Shown piece after piece: positions 32,225 through 40,772 of a stretch of 64,000 nt of DNA (its first letter is position 1; each line of letters begins with the position of its first letter). Source of the DNA: Pandoraea vervacti (GTDB taxonomy: Bacteria > Pseudomonadota > Gammaproteobacteria > Burkholderiales > Burkholderiaceae). Made by a program: the position numbers and the translations under genes. The stretch covers positions 3,348,001 to 3,412,000 of the forward strand of contig NZ_CP010897.2 in NCBI RefSeq assembly GCF_000934605.2, written 5' to 3'. The notes under the pieces were generated by a model. It was not told the DNA's origin and did no database searches. It worked only from the letters and a program-made list of their open reading frames with translations.

Positions 32225-34495
32225 TTATCGGCAAATACCGAAGCGGGCAATTAGCGAATCCAGTTGCTCGATTTCCACCGGACGGGAAAATAAATAGCCT
32301 TGTGCACTGAGCGGTACGAAATGCCGCAGCCAATCCAGTTGTCGATCGTTTTCCACGCCTTCGACAATCAGATCGATGCCGAGCGAGCGGGCGATGTTTA
32401 CGATGTTCGAAATCATGAGACATGAACGCGATGAATCGGGAATCGATTCGACAAAGGAACGATCCACTTTCAGGGTGTCGACGGGAAAACGCGTCAGATA
32501 GGACAACGACGAATATCCGGTGCCGAAATCGTCCAGCGCAATACGCAATCCGGCCCGCTTGAACTGTTCGATCTTCATCTCGACGAGCGCCGGATTCTTG
32601 ACCATCACCGATTCGGTGATTTCCAGTTCGAGGCGGTGAGGCTCGATTGCGTACTCCTTCACGAGGCGCTCGACCAGTTCGCCAATGTCCCCGCGCCAGA
32701 ACTGCACCGACGATACGTTGACCGCCAGTCGGAGCGAACCCAGCGGTGTATCGCGCCAGGCCACCAGTTGACGGCACGCCTGCGTCAGCGCGAACTCACC
32801 GATCGCCACGATCTGACCGGTCGTCTCTGCCAACGGAATGAACTCGCCGGCACTGAGCACGCCGCGCTCCGGGTGACGCCAACGAATCAGTGCCTCCATG
32901 CCGCACACACAATCGGCGCCGAGCGAGATGATCGGCTGGTAGGCGAGAAAGAACTCACCGTTGGCCAGCGCCTGCTCCATCTGCCGCTCCCACACGACAA
33001 GCTGATGCGCCTGATGGGTCATCTGTTGCGTGTAGACACGCACCACGCTCTTGCCCGCTTCCTTCGCCGAATACATCGCCAGATCCGCCTTCTTGATCAG
33101 GTCGGCTTCCGTCTCCTCCGGCTTGGTCCAGAACGTCACGCCGATACTGGCGTGCAAGGCGAACGACGTACCGTCGGCCACCATCGGCGCCTTGAGTGCC
33201 GAGAGCAACGTCTCGCCCAACGGCTCAGCTTGCTCTGGCGCCCCATCGCCTTCGAGCAGAACCATGAATTCGTCGCCCGCAAAGCGAGCGAGCATCGCCC
33301 CGGCAGGCATGCGCGGAATGAATCGCTCCGAGACCTGACGAATGATCTCGTCGCCCTGCGTATGGCCGAGCGTGTCGTTCACGCTCTTGAAGTTGTCCAG
33401 ATCGATGTGCAGGAGCGCGACTTTGCCCAACTGGTCCGGACTCGACAGCGCGCGGCGCAGGGACTCCATCAGTGCGTAACGATTCGGCAAGCCGGTGAGC
33501 GCGTCGAAGGAAATCAGGCGAGTGAGTTGCTGATCGCGCCCGATCAGACGCTGCATAAGATACGCAATGAGGCCGAAGAACACGACCAGCGCCACCGAAA
33601 TGAACGTCGCCATCGTCAGGTAGACGCGCTCGACGTGCCGATACTCGGCCAGTTCCTCGTCCAGCGATAATCCGACCTGCACGGCGAGAGGATAGTCCCG
33701 CAAATGGCGATACGCGACCACGCGCTCGACGCCGTCGATCGGATCGCGCTGCACGCCGGAGCTACGCTGGTCGGCGCTAAATGGCGGCAGCTCGCCCGTG
33801 CCGGTGATCGCAACGCTCGCCCCGGTGCTGCGTGCGAGCAGCGCCCCGTCGTCCGCAATCACGGCGATCTGGCCGTACTGCCCGAGCACGGCGTTCGTAT
33901 AGAAATCGGACGTGAAGTAACTCGGCTCCTGAGACACCACGACCACGCCCGCAAAGGTTCCGTCGGCATGATTCAGACGCCGGCTGAACTGAAGCACCCA
34001 CTTGCGCGAGACCCGACCGAAGACCGGATGGCTGATGTAAAGGCCGTCGCTCTCATCGTCGAGATGCACGCGAAAGTGTTCACGATCCGCAATGTTGACG
34101 CCCGCCGTGCCCGGCATCGTAGCGGCGACGATATTGCCGTTGGCGTCCGCCACACTGACGAGCACCATGAAGCGCTCGGCCACGATGCCTTGGGCCAGCG
34201 TCTGCTTTAGATCGAAATCACTGTGACGGCGTTCGTATTCGTACTTGACGAATCGGGTGATTTGATCGACCTGACGAATCGCACGCAGCGTCTGCTGCTC
34301 CAGCGCAGTGGACACCGTGGAGGCTGACGCCGCCGTGTCGCGAAGAATGGCCTTGTGCTCGATGGAGACGCGCCATAGCACGGCCGTCCAGAGGAGGACC
34401 AGAATCAGGAGACCGAAAATCAGGATTGCGACGATAGAGCGATAGGAGGTCGCCCAACGTCCGCGCCGCGCTCCCGTCATGCTCGGTTCCGCCAT
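32225..34495 (-). CDS. Membrane GGDEF/EAL protein with Cache sensor
   Basis: A 756-residue protein. Membrane segments lie at about residues 20-42 and 285-310, with a periplasmic Cache-type sensor between (NIADREHFRVHLDDESDGLYISHPVFGR). The GGDEF-like domain reads AGDEF and lacks an RxxD inhibitory site, so cyclase activity is doubtful. The EAL domain has EALIRW, NVSSVQF, EITES, DDFGTGYSSLSYL, KVDRSF and EGVEND, all needed for c-di-GMP hydrolysis. The degenerate GGDEF may serve as a GTP sensor. The AAAGGA before the ATG at 34495 is spaced about 10 bases. Confidence 0.9.
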   Translation of the reverse strand: MAEPSMTGARRGRWATSYRSIVAILIFGLLILVLLWTAVLWRVSIEHKAILRDTAASASTVSTALEQQTLRAIRQVDQITRFVKYEYERRHSDFDLKQTLAQGIVAERFMVLVSVADANGNIVAATMPGTAGVNIADREHFRVHLDDESDGLYISHPVFGRVSRKWVLQFSRRLNHADGTFAGVVVVSQEPSYFTSDFYTNAVLGQYGQIAVIADDGALLARSTGASVAITGTGELPPFSADQRSSGVQRDPIDGVERVVAYRHLRDYPLAVQVGLSLDEELAEYRHVERVYLTMATFISVALVVFFGLIAYLMQRLIGRDQQLTRLISFDALTGLPNRYALMESLRRALSSPDQLGKVALLHIDLDNFKSVNDTLGHTQGDEIIRQVSERFIPRMPAGAMLARFAGDEFMVLLEGDGAPEQAEPLGETLLSALKAPMVADGTSFALHASIGVTFWTKPEETEADLIKKADLAMYSAKEAGKSVVRVYTQQMTHQAHQLVVWERQMEQALANGEFFLAYQPIISLGADCVCGMEALIRWRHPERGVLSAGEFIPLAETTGQIVAIGEFALTQACRQLVAWRDTPLGSLRLAVNVSSVQFWRGDIGELVERLVKEYAIEPHRLELEITESVMVKNPALVEMKIEQFKRAGLRIALDDFGTGYSSLSYLTRFPVDTLKVDRSFVESIPDSSRSCLMISNIVNIARSLGIDLIVEGVENDRQLDWLRHFVPLSAQGYLFSRPVEIEQLDSLIARFGICR

Positions 34496-34831
34496 AGGTC
34501 GAGATCCTTTCAGCCCTCGCGCCCGCGCGCGATAAGGTCGGTATTGGCCCGTTTATCAGGAGGATCCAGGGGACGTCATTGATGGACGTCATGATTTCCG
34601 GCAAGTGTAAGGCAATCCCCGCGGCCCCGGAAGTCGTTCTGTCTTGCCTCAACCGACGAATGTATGGACTTCATCGGGCCAGACGAACGCCAGCCCGCCT
34701 CGCAGCGTGCTCTATCTCGGATTACGGAAGTTTCGGTCCCCGCCGCATTAGGAAAATCCCGAAGTCGGCGGATAGTGGGAAGCGCTGGGGAAAAGCGGCG
34801 CAAGACGCCCGGGGACTGTGCTCAGGATAGC
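34496..34831. other. Intergenic region, no gene seen
   Basis: These 336 bases separate the GGDEF/EAL promoter side from the end of the translation block. No convincing frame, RNA gene or repeat is visible. Confidence 0.5.
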
Positions 34832-35227
34832 TCAGGACTTGAGCAAGTCGAGGACGGACTCGATACGGCGGCGCAGGTCGCCCACGTCAAGTGCCGTGTC
34901 AACTGGCTCGACGCCAGCCGCCTCGCCCCGCTGAGCCGCACCGCCTGCAGAGGCGCGAGCGCCGCGCGGCGTGTCGGCTTCCAGACGATTGCGTGCACCG
35001 TTGATGGTAAAGCCCTGCTCATAGAGCAACTCCCGGATACGCCGGATCAGCAGGACTTCATGGTGCTGGTAGTACCGCCGGTTGCCGCGCCGCTTAACCG
35101 GACGCAGTTGCGTGAACTCTTGCTCCCAATAGCGCAGCACATGCGGTTTGACACCACATAGCTCGCTCACCTCACCGATGGTGAAGTAACGCTTGGCGGG
35201 AATCGGCGGCAAGGCAACGTGATCCAT
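34832..35227 (-). CDS. MerR-family regulator downstream of ihfA
   Basis: A 131-residue regulator whose N-terminal winged helix (YFTIGEVSELCGVKPHVLRYWEQEFTQLRPVKRRGNRRYY) is a typical MerR DNA-binding domain. The C-terminal half is a helix-rich linker with no metal-binding cysteines. This gene after ihfA is conserved in beta-proteobacteria (and often annotated as a heavy-metal-type MerR), but no metal ligand set is present. A terminator lies between it and ihfA, so read-through or a separate promoter is needed. Confidence 0.9.
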   Translation of the reverse strand: MDHVALPPIPAKRYFTIGEVSELCGVKPHVLRYWEQEFTQLRPVKRRGNRRYYQHHEVLLIRRIRELLYEQGFTINGARNRLEADTPRGARASAGGAAQRGEAAGVEPVDTALDVGDLRRRIESVLDLLKS

Positions 35228-35277
35228 CGCGGCGTTAGCGGAATGGGACGACGGTTAAATTGCGGACGAAAAACCAA

Positions 35278-35302
35278 CGGCCGCCACAAAATGCGGCGGC
35301 CG
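35278..35302 (-). terminator. Terminator between ihfA and merR
   Basis: CGGCCGCC/GGCGGCCG (35278-35285 and 35295-35302) is followed on the minus strand by TTGGTTTTT. It would end the pheST-ihfA transcript at least partly. Confidence 0.75.
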
Positions 35303-35307
35303 GGGAA

Positions 35308-35700
35308 TTACTTGCTCAGTACGCCAGACTCGACCATCGACTTGAGCTTCTGGCTGGCATGGAAGGTAACGACGCGACGCGCAGCGATCGGAATGGCCTC
35401 GCCCGTCTTCGGGTTACGGCCCGGGCGTTGCGGCTTGTCACGCAACTGGAAGTTACCGAAGCCGGACAGCTTGACGCTGTCGCCAGACTCAAGCGCGTCG
35501 CGAATCGATTCGAAAAATGCCTCGACCATATCCTTCGCTTCGCGCTTGTTCAGACCGACGTGCTCGAACAGCAACTCGGCCAGTTCGGCCTTGGTCAGCG
35601 TCGGCGCCTCGGTCGAGACCTCGTTCACTTCGCTGCGACCCAGCGCGATGCGCTGCGCCGCGAGCATGGCTTCAAATTCACCAGGATTCATTTCGTTCAT
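35308..35700 (-). CDS. ihfA: Integration host factor subunit alpha
   Basis: A 130-residue HU/IHF-family DNA-bending protein. The core TLTKAELAELLFEHVGLNKREAKDMVEAFFESIRDALESG and RPGRNPKTGEAIPIAARRVVTFHASQKLK contains the IHF-alpha beta arm with its intercalating Pro (RNPKTGE). About 34 extra N-terminal residues precede the E. coli-like start, as in related beta-proteobacteria. Start set at MNEMNPGEF (35700); an ATG three codons earlier is also possible. It follows pheT, as in E. coli. Confidence 0.95.
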   Translation of the reverse strand: MNEMNPGEFEAMLAAQRIALGRSEVNEVSTEAPTLTKAELAELLFEHVGLNKREAKDMVEAFFESIRDALESGDSVKLSGFGNFQLRDKPQRPGRNPKTGEAIPIAARRVVTFHASQKLKSMVESGVLSK

Positions 35701-35762
35701 ACGTCCCACGCGATGGCGATGACAGTGCGATAACTCACTCGCACCCGGATTTTCACTGAGCT

Positions 35763-38201
35763 TTAGGCGCGCAACCGTGCGCCGAACCCTTCTACCCGTT
35801 GTACCAGTGCGTTAATGGCGCCCTGGACCGTCTCGTCCTGCAACGTACCCGAGGGGTCTTGCAGAGTAACACGAAACGCCACGCTTTTGTCCTGCGCGCC
35901 CAGGGAGCCTGACGCTGCGCCGGCCTTGGGTCGGAACTCGTCGAACAGGCGCACCGATTGCACAACGCTGCATGCCGGATCGTCGTGGCGTGCGGCCAGC
36001 ATGGCATCGAGCAACACCTGCACCGGTTGCGACTGATCGACCACCAGTGCGAGGTCACGCGTCACCGGCGGGAACTTCGAGATGTCCTCGTAGCTCGCGA
36101 CGTCACGACCGAACAATGCCTCGGCTTCGATCTCGAACAGCACGGGCGCTTGCGGCAGGTCGTACTTCTGCTGCCAACGCGGATGCAACTCACCGATGAA
36201 GCCGACACGTTTGCCGTCGATTTCGATCGCAGCGCTGCGTCCCGGATGCAATGCCGGATGCTCGGCCTTCACAAAACGGGCCGTGCGCGGCGCGAGCAAC
36301 GCTTCCAGGTCGCCCTTCACGTCAAAGAAGTCCACCTGACGTGCGGCAGCGCCCCACTGTTCTTCGAGCACGGGACCATAGGCCAGCGCTGCGACCGTCA
36401 GCGGTTGACGATAACCGCCAATGCTCAATTCGCCCGATGCCACCGTGTTGTCACGGTGATAGGTGCGACCGATCTCGAACACGCGAACGCGCGATGCTTT
36501 GCGATTCAGGTTATAACGTGTCGTCGCGATCAGGCTGCCGATGAGCGTCGAGCGCATCACGGCGAGGTGACTCGCGATCGGATTGAGCAACTTTATCGGA
36601 TTGTCGTTGCCTGCAAAGTCGGTTTCCCATTCGACATCGACGAAGCTAAAGCCCACCGTCTCGTGATAATCGCGCGCCGCTACGGCGTGACGCACAGCGT
36701 GTTGCGAGCGGCGGCCTTCCTGCGTCGGGCGCATTTCGCTCGCCGCCACCGGCGGATTGGCCGGGATGCGATCGAAACCGTAGATGCGTGCGATCTCTTC
36801 GATCAGGTCTTCTTCGATTTCGATATCGAAACGATACGACGGCGGCGTGACTTCGAACACGCCGTCACTCAGCGTGAACGGCAGGCCCAGACGCGTGAAG
36901 ATCGCGCTCATCTCCGGTTCGGAGACGGGCACGCCCAGAATCTTGACAGCTCGCGCCACACGCATCTTCACCGGCTGGCGGGCAGGCAACTTCGCAACCT
37001 GGTCTTCCAGCGGACCGGCCTGGCCGCCACAGATCTCGAGCACCAGTTGCGTGGCGCGCTCGAGTGCGCGCACGTTACCTGCGAAGTCGACGCCGCGCTC
37101 GAAGCGGTGCGATGCATCGCTCGTGAAGTTGTACTTGCGGGCGCGCCCCTGAATCGCTTGCGGGAAGAAAAAGGCGCCTTCGAGGAAGATGTTCTGCGTT
37201 TCCAGCCCCGCCTTCGTCGAGTCGCCCCCCATGATGCCGGCGAGGCCGATGGGGCCGCTGGCGTCAGTGATCGCGAGCGTGCTTTCGTCAAGCGTGACAG
37301 TTTGCTCGTTGAGCAGCTTGAGCGTTTCACCGGCACGACCGAAGCGCACGTCGATGCCACCTTGCAGGCGGTTCAGATCGTAGACGTGCAACGGCTGGCC
37401 CAGTTCGAGCATCACGTAGTTGGTGATATCGACCAGTGCCGAGATGCTACGCTGACCGGCGCGCTCGAGGCGCTCCACCATCCAGCGCGGCGACGGTGCC
37501 GCGGCGTTGACATTGCGGATGATGCGACCGCCGAAGCGTCCGCAACCGTCCGGCGAGCTGATACGGACCGGCAGCGTGTCCGTGATCGTGGCCGCTTGCG
37601 CACCCTGCCCCGGCAGATCCTTGAGCGGCGCGCCGGTGATGGCCGCGACTTCGCGAGCCACGCCGAGCAGCGACAGGCAGTCCGCCTTGTTCGGCGTGAG
37701 CTTCACGACGAATACCGTATCGTCGAGGTCGAGATACTCGCGAATGTTCATGCCGACCGGGGCATCGTCCGGCAGGATCATCAGGCCGGCGTGATCGTCC
37801 GAGAGCTTGAGCTCGCGTGCCGAGCACAACATGCCGAAGCTCTGCACACCGCGCAGCTTGCCGATCTTGATCTGGAACGGCGCACCGCCCGCCTCCGCCG
37901 GCGGCAACGCCGCGCCCACGGTTGCACACGGGACCTTGATGCCAGGGGCAACGTTCGGTGCACCGCACACGATGGTGAGCGTCTCGCCAGTGCCCGCATC
38001 GACCTGGCAGACGTTCAGACGATCAGCATCCGGGTGACGGGCGACTTCGAGGACCTTGGCCACGACCACGCCGGTAAACGGCGGGGCGACCGGATCGGTC
38101 TCTTCGACTTCGAGCCCGGACATCGTCAGGGCATGCGCCAACGCGTCCGTCGACAAATCCGGGTCGACCAGGGTACGCAGCCACGATTCAGAGAATTGCA
38201 T
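35763..38201 (-). CDS. pheT: Phenylalanine-tRNA ligase beta subunit
   Basis: An 812-residue subunit of the heterotetrameric PheRS. Domains in order: N-terminal B1 and tRNA-binding OB fold (VVVAKVLEVARHPDADRLNVCQVDAG), B3/B4, B5, the editing region, the catalytic-like core and a C-terminal ferredoxin-like anticodon-binding domain (FPPVTRDLALVVD). The length matches the family (about 800). It follows pheS by 86 bases in one operon. Confidence 0.98.
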   Translation of the reverse strand: MQFSESWLRTLVDPDLSTDALAHALTMSGLEVEETDPVAPPFTGVVVAKVLEVARHPDADRLNVCQVDAGTGETLTIVCGAPNVAPGIKVPCATVGAALPPAEAGGAPFQIKIGKLRGVQSFGMLCSARELKLSDDHAGLMILPDDAPVGMNIREYLDLDDTVFVVKLTPNKADCLSLLGVAREVAAITGAPLKDLPGQGAQAATITDTLPVRISSPDGCGRFGGRIIRNVNAAAPSPRWMVERLERAGQRSISALVDITNYVMLELGQPLHVYDLNRLQGGIDVRFGRAGETLKLLNEQTVTLDESTLAITDASGPIGLAGIMGGDSTKAGLETQNIFLEGAFFFPQAIQGRARKYNFTSDASHRFERGVDFAGNVRALERATQLVLEICGGQAGPLEDQVAKLPARQPVKMRVARAVKILGVPVSEPEMSAIFTRLGLPFTLSDGVFEVTPPSYRFDIEIEEDLIEEIARIYGFDRIPANPPVAASEMRPTQEGRRSQHAVRHAVAARDYHETVGFSFVDVEWETDFAGNDNPIKLLNPIASHLAVMRSTLIGSLIATTRYNLNRKASRVRVFEIGRTYHRDNTVASGELSIGGYRQPLTVAALAYGPVLEEQWGAAARQVDFFDVKGDLEALLAPRTARFVKAEHPALHPGRSAAIEIDGKRVGFIGELHPRWQQKYDLPQAPVLFEIEAEALFGRDVASYEDISKFPPVTRDLALVVDQSQPVQVLLDAMLAARHDDPACSVVQSVRLFDEFRPKAGAASGSLGAQDKSVAFRVTLQDPSGTLQDETVQGAINALVQRVEGFGARLRA

Positions 38202-38287
38202 GGATCAGTTCGCTCGCAGTTAAGTCTTCACTTCCGAAAGCCCGGCGGCAGCGACTTCGCGCGCCAGCCACGGGCTACCGGTATCGA

Positions 38288-39301
38288 TTACATGAATTGG
38301 CGCAGGAAGCGCAGGTCGTTCTCGTAGAACAGGCGCAGATCCTGCACGCCGTAGCGCAACATCGTCAGACGCTCCAGGCCCGAGCCGAAAGCAAAGCCGA
38401 TATAACGCTCCGGGTCGAGACCCATATTGCGGATTACCGTCGGATGCACCTGCCCCGAGCCCGAGATTTCCAGCCACTTGCCGGCATTCTTGCCGCTCTC
38501 GAACTGCATGTCGATTTCGGCGGACGGCTCGGTGAACGGGAAGTACGACGGGCGAAAACGCACCTGAATATCGTCACGCTCGAAGAATTTGCGCAGGAAG
38601 TCGGTGTACACGCCCTTCAGATCGGCGAAGCTGATGTCTTCGGCAATCCACAACCCTTCGACCTGGTGAAACATCGGCGAGTGGGTCGCATCGGAATCGA
38701 CACGATAAGTACGGCCCGGCGCGATCACCTTGATCGGCGGCTTGTTCATGCGGGCGTAGCGCACCTGCATCGGGCTCGTGTGCGTGCGCAGCAGCAAAGG
38801 CTTGCCGGCATCGTCGTTGCCTTCGACGTAGAAGGTGTCCTGCATCGAGCGCGCCGGATGGTTTTCCGGGCTGTTCAGTGCAGTGAAGTTGAACCAGTCG
38901 GTTTCGATCTCGGGGCCGTCGGCCACGTCGAAACCAATGGAACGGAAAATCTGTTCAACGCGCTCCCAGGTGGTGAGCACGGGGTGCAGACTGCCAGCGC
39001 CCAGGCCGCGGCCGGGCAGCGTGACGTCGATGGCCTCGGCCGACAGGCGCGCATCGAGCAGCGCATCGGCCATGGCTTGACGGCGCGCCTGCAAGGCGCC
39101 TTCGATCTGTTGCTTGGCCGCATTGATCCGTGCGCCTTCGGTCTTGCGCGCTTCGGGATCGAGCTTGCCGAGGCCCTTGAGCAACTCGGTCAGCTGGCCG
39201 GTCTTGCCGAGAAAGCGGGCCTTCTCGTTTTCCAGCGCGGCGGCGTCGGGAGCGGCGGCGAACGCACGCTGCGCTTCGCTGACGATAAGTTCCAGATCCA
39301 T
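38288..39301 (-). CDS. pheS: Phenylalanine-tRNA ligase alpha subunit
   Basis: A 337-residue class II synthetase subunit: N-terminal coiled-coil for tRNA (residues 1-85), motif 2 (FHQVEGLWIAEDISFADLKG) and motif 3 (GFAFGSGLERLTMLRYG). It charges tRNA-Phe with PheT. A hairpin terminator lies between it and rplT, a place where an attenuator works in E. coli; I see no Phe-rich leader peptide here. Confidence 0.98.
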   Translation of the reverse strand: MDLELIVSEAQRAFAAAPDAAALENEKARFLGKTGQLTELLKGLGKLDPEARKTEGARINAAKQQIEGALQARRQAMADALLDARLSAEAIDVTLPGRGLGAGSLHPVLTTWERVEQIFRSIGFDVADGPEIETDWFNFTALNSPENHPARSMQDTFYVEGNDDAGKPLLLRTHTSPMQVRYARMNKPPIKVIAPGRTYRVDSDATHSPMFHQVEGLWIAEDISFADLKGVYTDFLRKFFERDDIQVRFRPSYFPFTEPSAEIDMQFESGKNAGKWLEISGSGQVHPTVIRNMGLDPERYIGFAFGSGLERLTMLRYGVQDLRLFYENDLRFLRQFM

Positions 39302-39362
39302 ATGCTACAGACTCAAGTTAGGCGGTCCGAAGGGCCGCAAATTCAAGCAAAAAGGCAGGCGG

Positions 39363-39394
39363 AAAACAAAAGGGGGCTCCGATGAGAGCCCCCT
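39363..39394 (-). terminator. Terminator or attenuator between rplT and pheS
   Basis: AGGGGGCTC/GAGCCCCCT (39371-39379 and 39386-39394) is followed on the minus strand by TTTTGTTTTCC. It would limit read-through from the ribosomal genes into pheST. Confidence 0.82.
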
Positions 39395-39440
39395 CTTGGC
39401 GAATGGCGCGCGATAAAACGCGCTATACGCTAACTACAGC

Positions 39441-39800
39441 TTAGGCTGCGACGGCGGCTTTCACCTGAGCGACAATCGCGGCAAACGCCGGCTTGTCGTT
39501 GATGGCCATGTCGGACAGCACCTTGCGGTCGAGTTCGATCGAGGCCTTCTTCAGACCAGCGATGAACACGCTGTAGGTCATGCCGTGCTGACGCACACCT
39601 GCATTGATACGCGCAATCCACAAAGCGCGGAACACACGCTTCTTGTTACGGCGATCGCGGTAGGCGTATTGCCCAGCGCGCATGACCGCTTGCTTGGCGA
39701 TGCGGAAGACGTTATTGCGGCGGCCGCGGAAACCCTTGGCTGCTGCGATGACTTTCTTATGGCGGGCCCGTGCGGTGACCCCACGTTTGACTCGAGGCAT
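39441..39800 (-). CDS. rplT: 50S ribosomal protein L20
   Basis: A 119-residue L20 with the basic N-terminal extension MPRVKRGVTARARHKKVIAAAKGFRGRRNNVFRIAKQAV and the globular C-terminus. It binds 23S rRNA early in assembly. In other bacteria it represses its own operon by binding the mRNA near rpmI. It follows rpmI by 25 bases. Confidence 0.98.
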   Translation of the reverse strand: MPRVKRGVTARARHKKVIAAAKGFRGRRNNVFRIAKQAVMRAGQYAYRDRRNKKRVFRALWIARINAGVRQHGMTYSVFIAGLKKASIELDRKVLSDMAINDKPAFAAIVAQVKAAVAA

Positions 39801-39825
39801 GTTTCTCTCCTATCTAAGTCGGGGT

Positions 39826-40023
39826 TTAAGCGAAGGGCAGCATTGCGCGTACGGAGTTCAGATCAGACTCATGAACGCCGACGGCACCGCGCAGGTGACG
39901 CTTATTCTTGGTGGTCTTCTTCGTCAGAATGTGACGCTTGAAGGCCTGACCACGCTTGACGGTACCGCCAGGACGCACGCGAAAGCGCTTCTTGGCACCG
40001 CTCTTGGTTTTCATCTTGGGCAT
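39826..40023 (-). CDS. rpmI: 50S ribosomal protein L35
   Basis: A 65-residue L35: MPKMKTKSGAKKRFRVRPGG..., KRHILTKKTTKNKRHLRG. A longer frame exists upstream but the family starts at the ATG at 40023, which has a fair ribosome site. It lies between infC and rplT, the universal order. Confidence 0.97.
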   Translation of the reverse strand: MPKMKTKSGAKKRFRVRPGGTVKRGQAFKRHILTKKTTKNKRHLRGAVGVHESDLNSVRAMLPFA

Positions 40024-40201
40024 GAAAAACTCCAGGGTTTTTAACATGATCACAGGTGTGACGCCAAAAATCGCGCCCCTTTTAGAACCCGAGACCACTT
40101 ATTTTCAGGGCCGAACCGCACCCTGTATCGCTGCCGCACCCCTCGCGGGCTGCGGCGGCAATGCTATCTGCCCGGCGGCGCCATTCGGCACCGCCACGGC
40201 A

Positions 40202-40720
40202 TTATTTCTTCTTCGGCGCGATGACCATGATCATCTGACGGCCTTCCATCTTCGGCATCTGTTCCGGCTGGCCGAACTCTTCGAGATCGGACTTCAGACG
40301 TTCCAGCATACGAGCGCCGATTTCCTGGTGAGCCATCTCACGGCCGCGGAAACGCAGCGTGATCTTGGTCTTATCGCCGTCTTCGAGGAAACGCTTCAGA
40401 TTGCGCAGCTTGACGTTGTAGTCACCGTCGTCGGTGCCAGGACGGAATTTGACTTCCTTGATCTGGACAACCTTCTGCTTCAGCTTGTTCTCGTGCGCTT
40501 TCTTCTGTTCCGAATACTTGAATTTGCCGTAGTCCATCAGACGGCAAACCGGCGGATTCGCGGTCGGTGCAATTTCCACCAGATCGACATCAGCCTCTTC
40601 GGACAGACGGAAAGCCTCTGCCAGTTTCACAATGCCGAGCGGCTCGTTGTCGACGCCATTTAGACGCACTTCGGGCGCAGTAATCTCGCCGTTGATGCGA
40701 TGCGACTTATCGGTAGCGAT
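40202..40720 (-). CDS. infC: Translation initiation factor IF-3 with ATC start codon
   Basis: A 172-residue IF-3 if started at ATC (40720): (M)ATDKSHRINGEITAPEVRLNGVDNEPLG, the full conserved N-terminal domain. GAGGAT precedes it by a suitable distance. The first standard start in frame is a GTG at 40669, which would remove 17 conserved residues, so the ATC is the better start. The C-terminal domain (TDDGDYNVKLRNLKRFLEDGDKTKITLRFRGREMAHQ) is complete. Use of a non-AUG codon is the known basis of IF-3 autocontrol: IF-3 rejects its own start. Confidence 0.95.
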   Translation of the reverse strand: MATDKSHRINGEITAPEVRLNGVDNEPLGIVKLAEAFRLSEEADVDLVEIAPTANPPVCRLMDYGKFKYSEQKKAHENKLKQKVVQIKEVKFRPGTDDGDYNVKLRNLKRFLEDGDKTKITLRFRGREMAHQEIGARMLERLKSDLEEFGQPEQMPKMEGRQMIMVIAPKKK

Positions 40721-40772
40721 GTTGCTTATCCTCGAAAAAAGTCAAAAATTTAGCCGCGCTGTCCGACAGGCG

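Noticed and set aside
35958..38327. Very long open frame (789 codons) on the plus strand opposite pheT
   Set aside because: It is a mirror of pheT in high-GC DNA, with Arg/His-rich nonsense composition, no domain and no ribosome site.
39302..39440. PheM-type attenuator leader peptide before pheS
   Set aside because: A terminator hairpin is present, but there is no short frame with a run of Phe codons.
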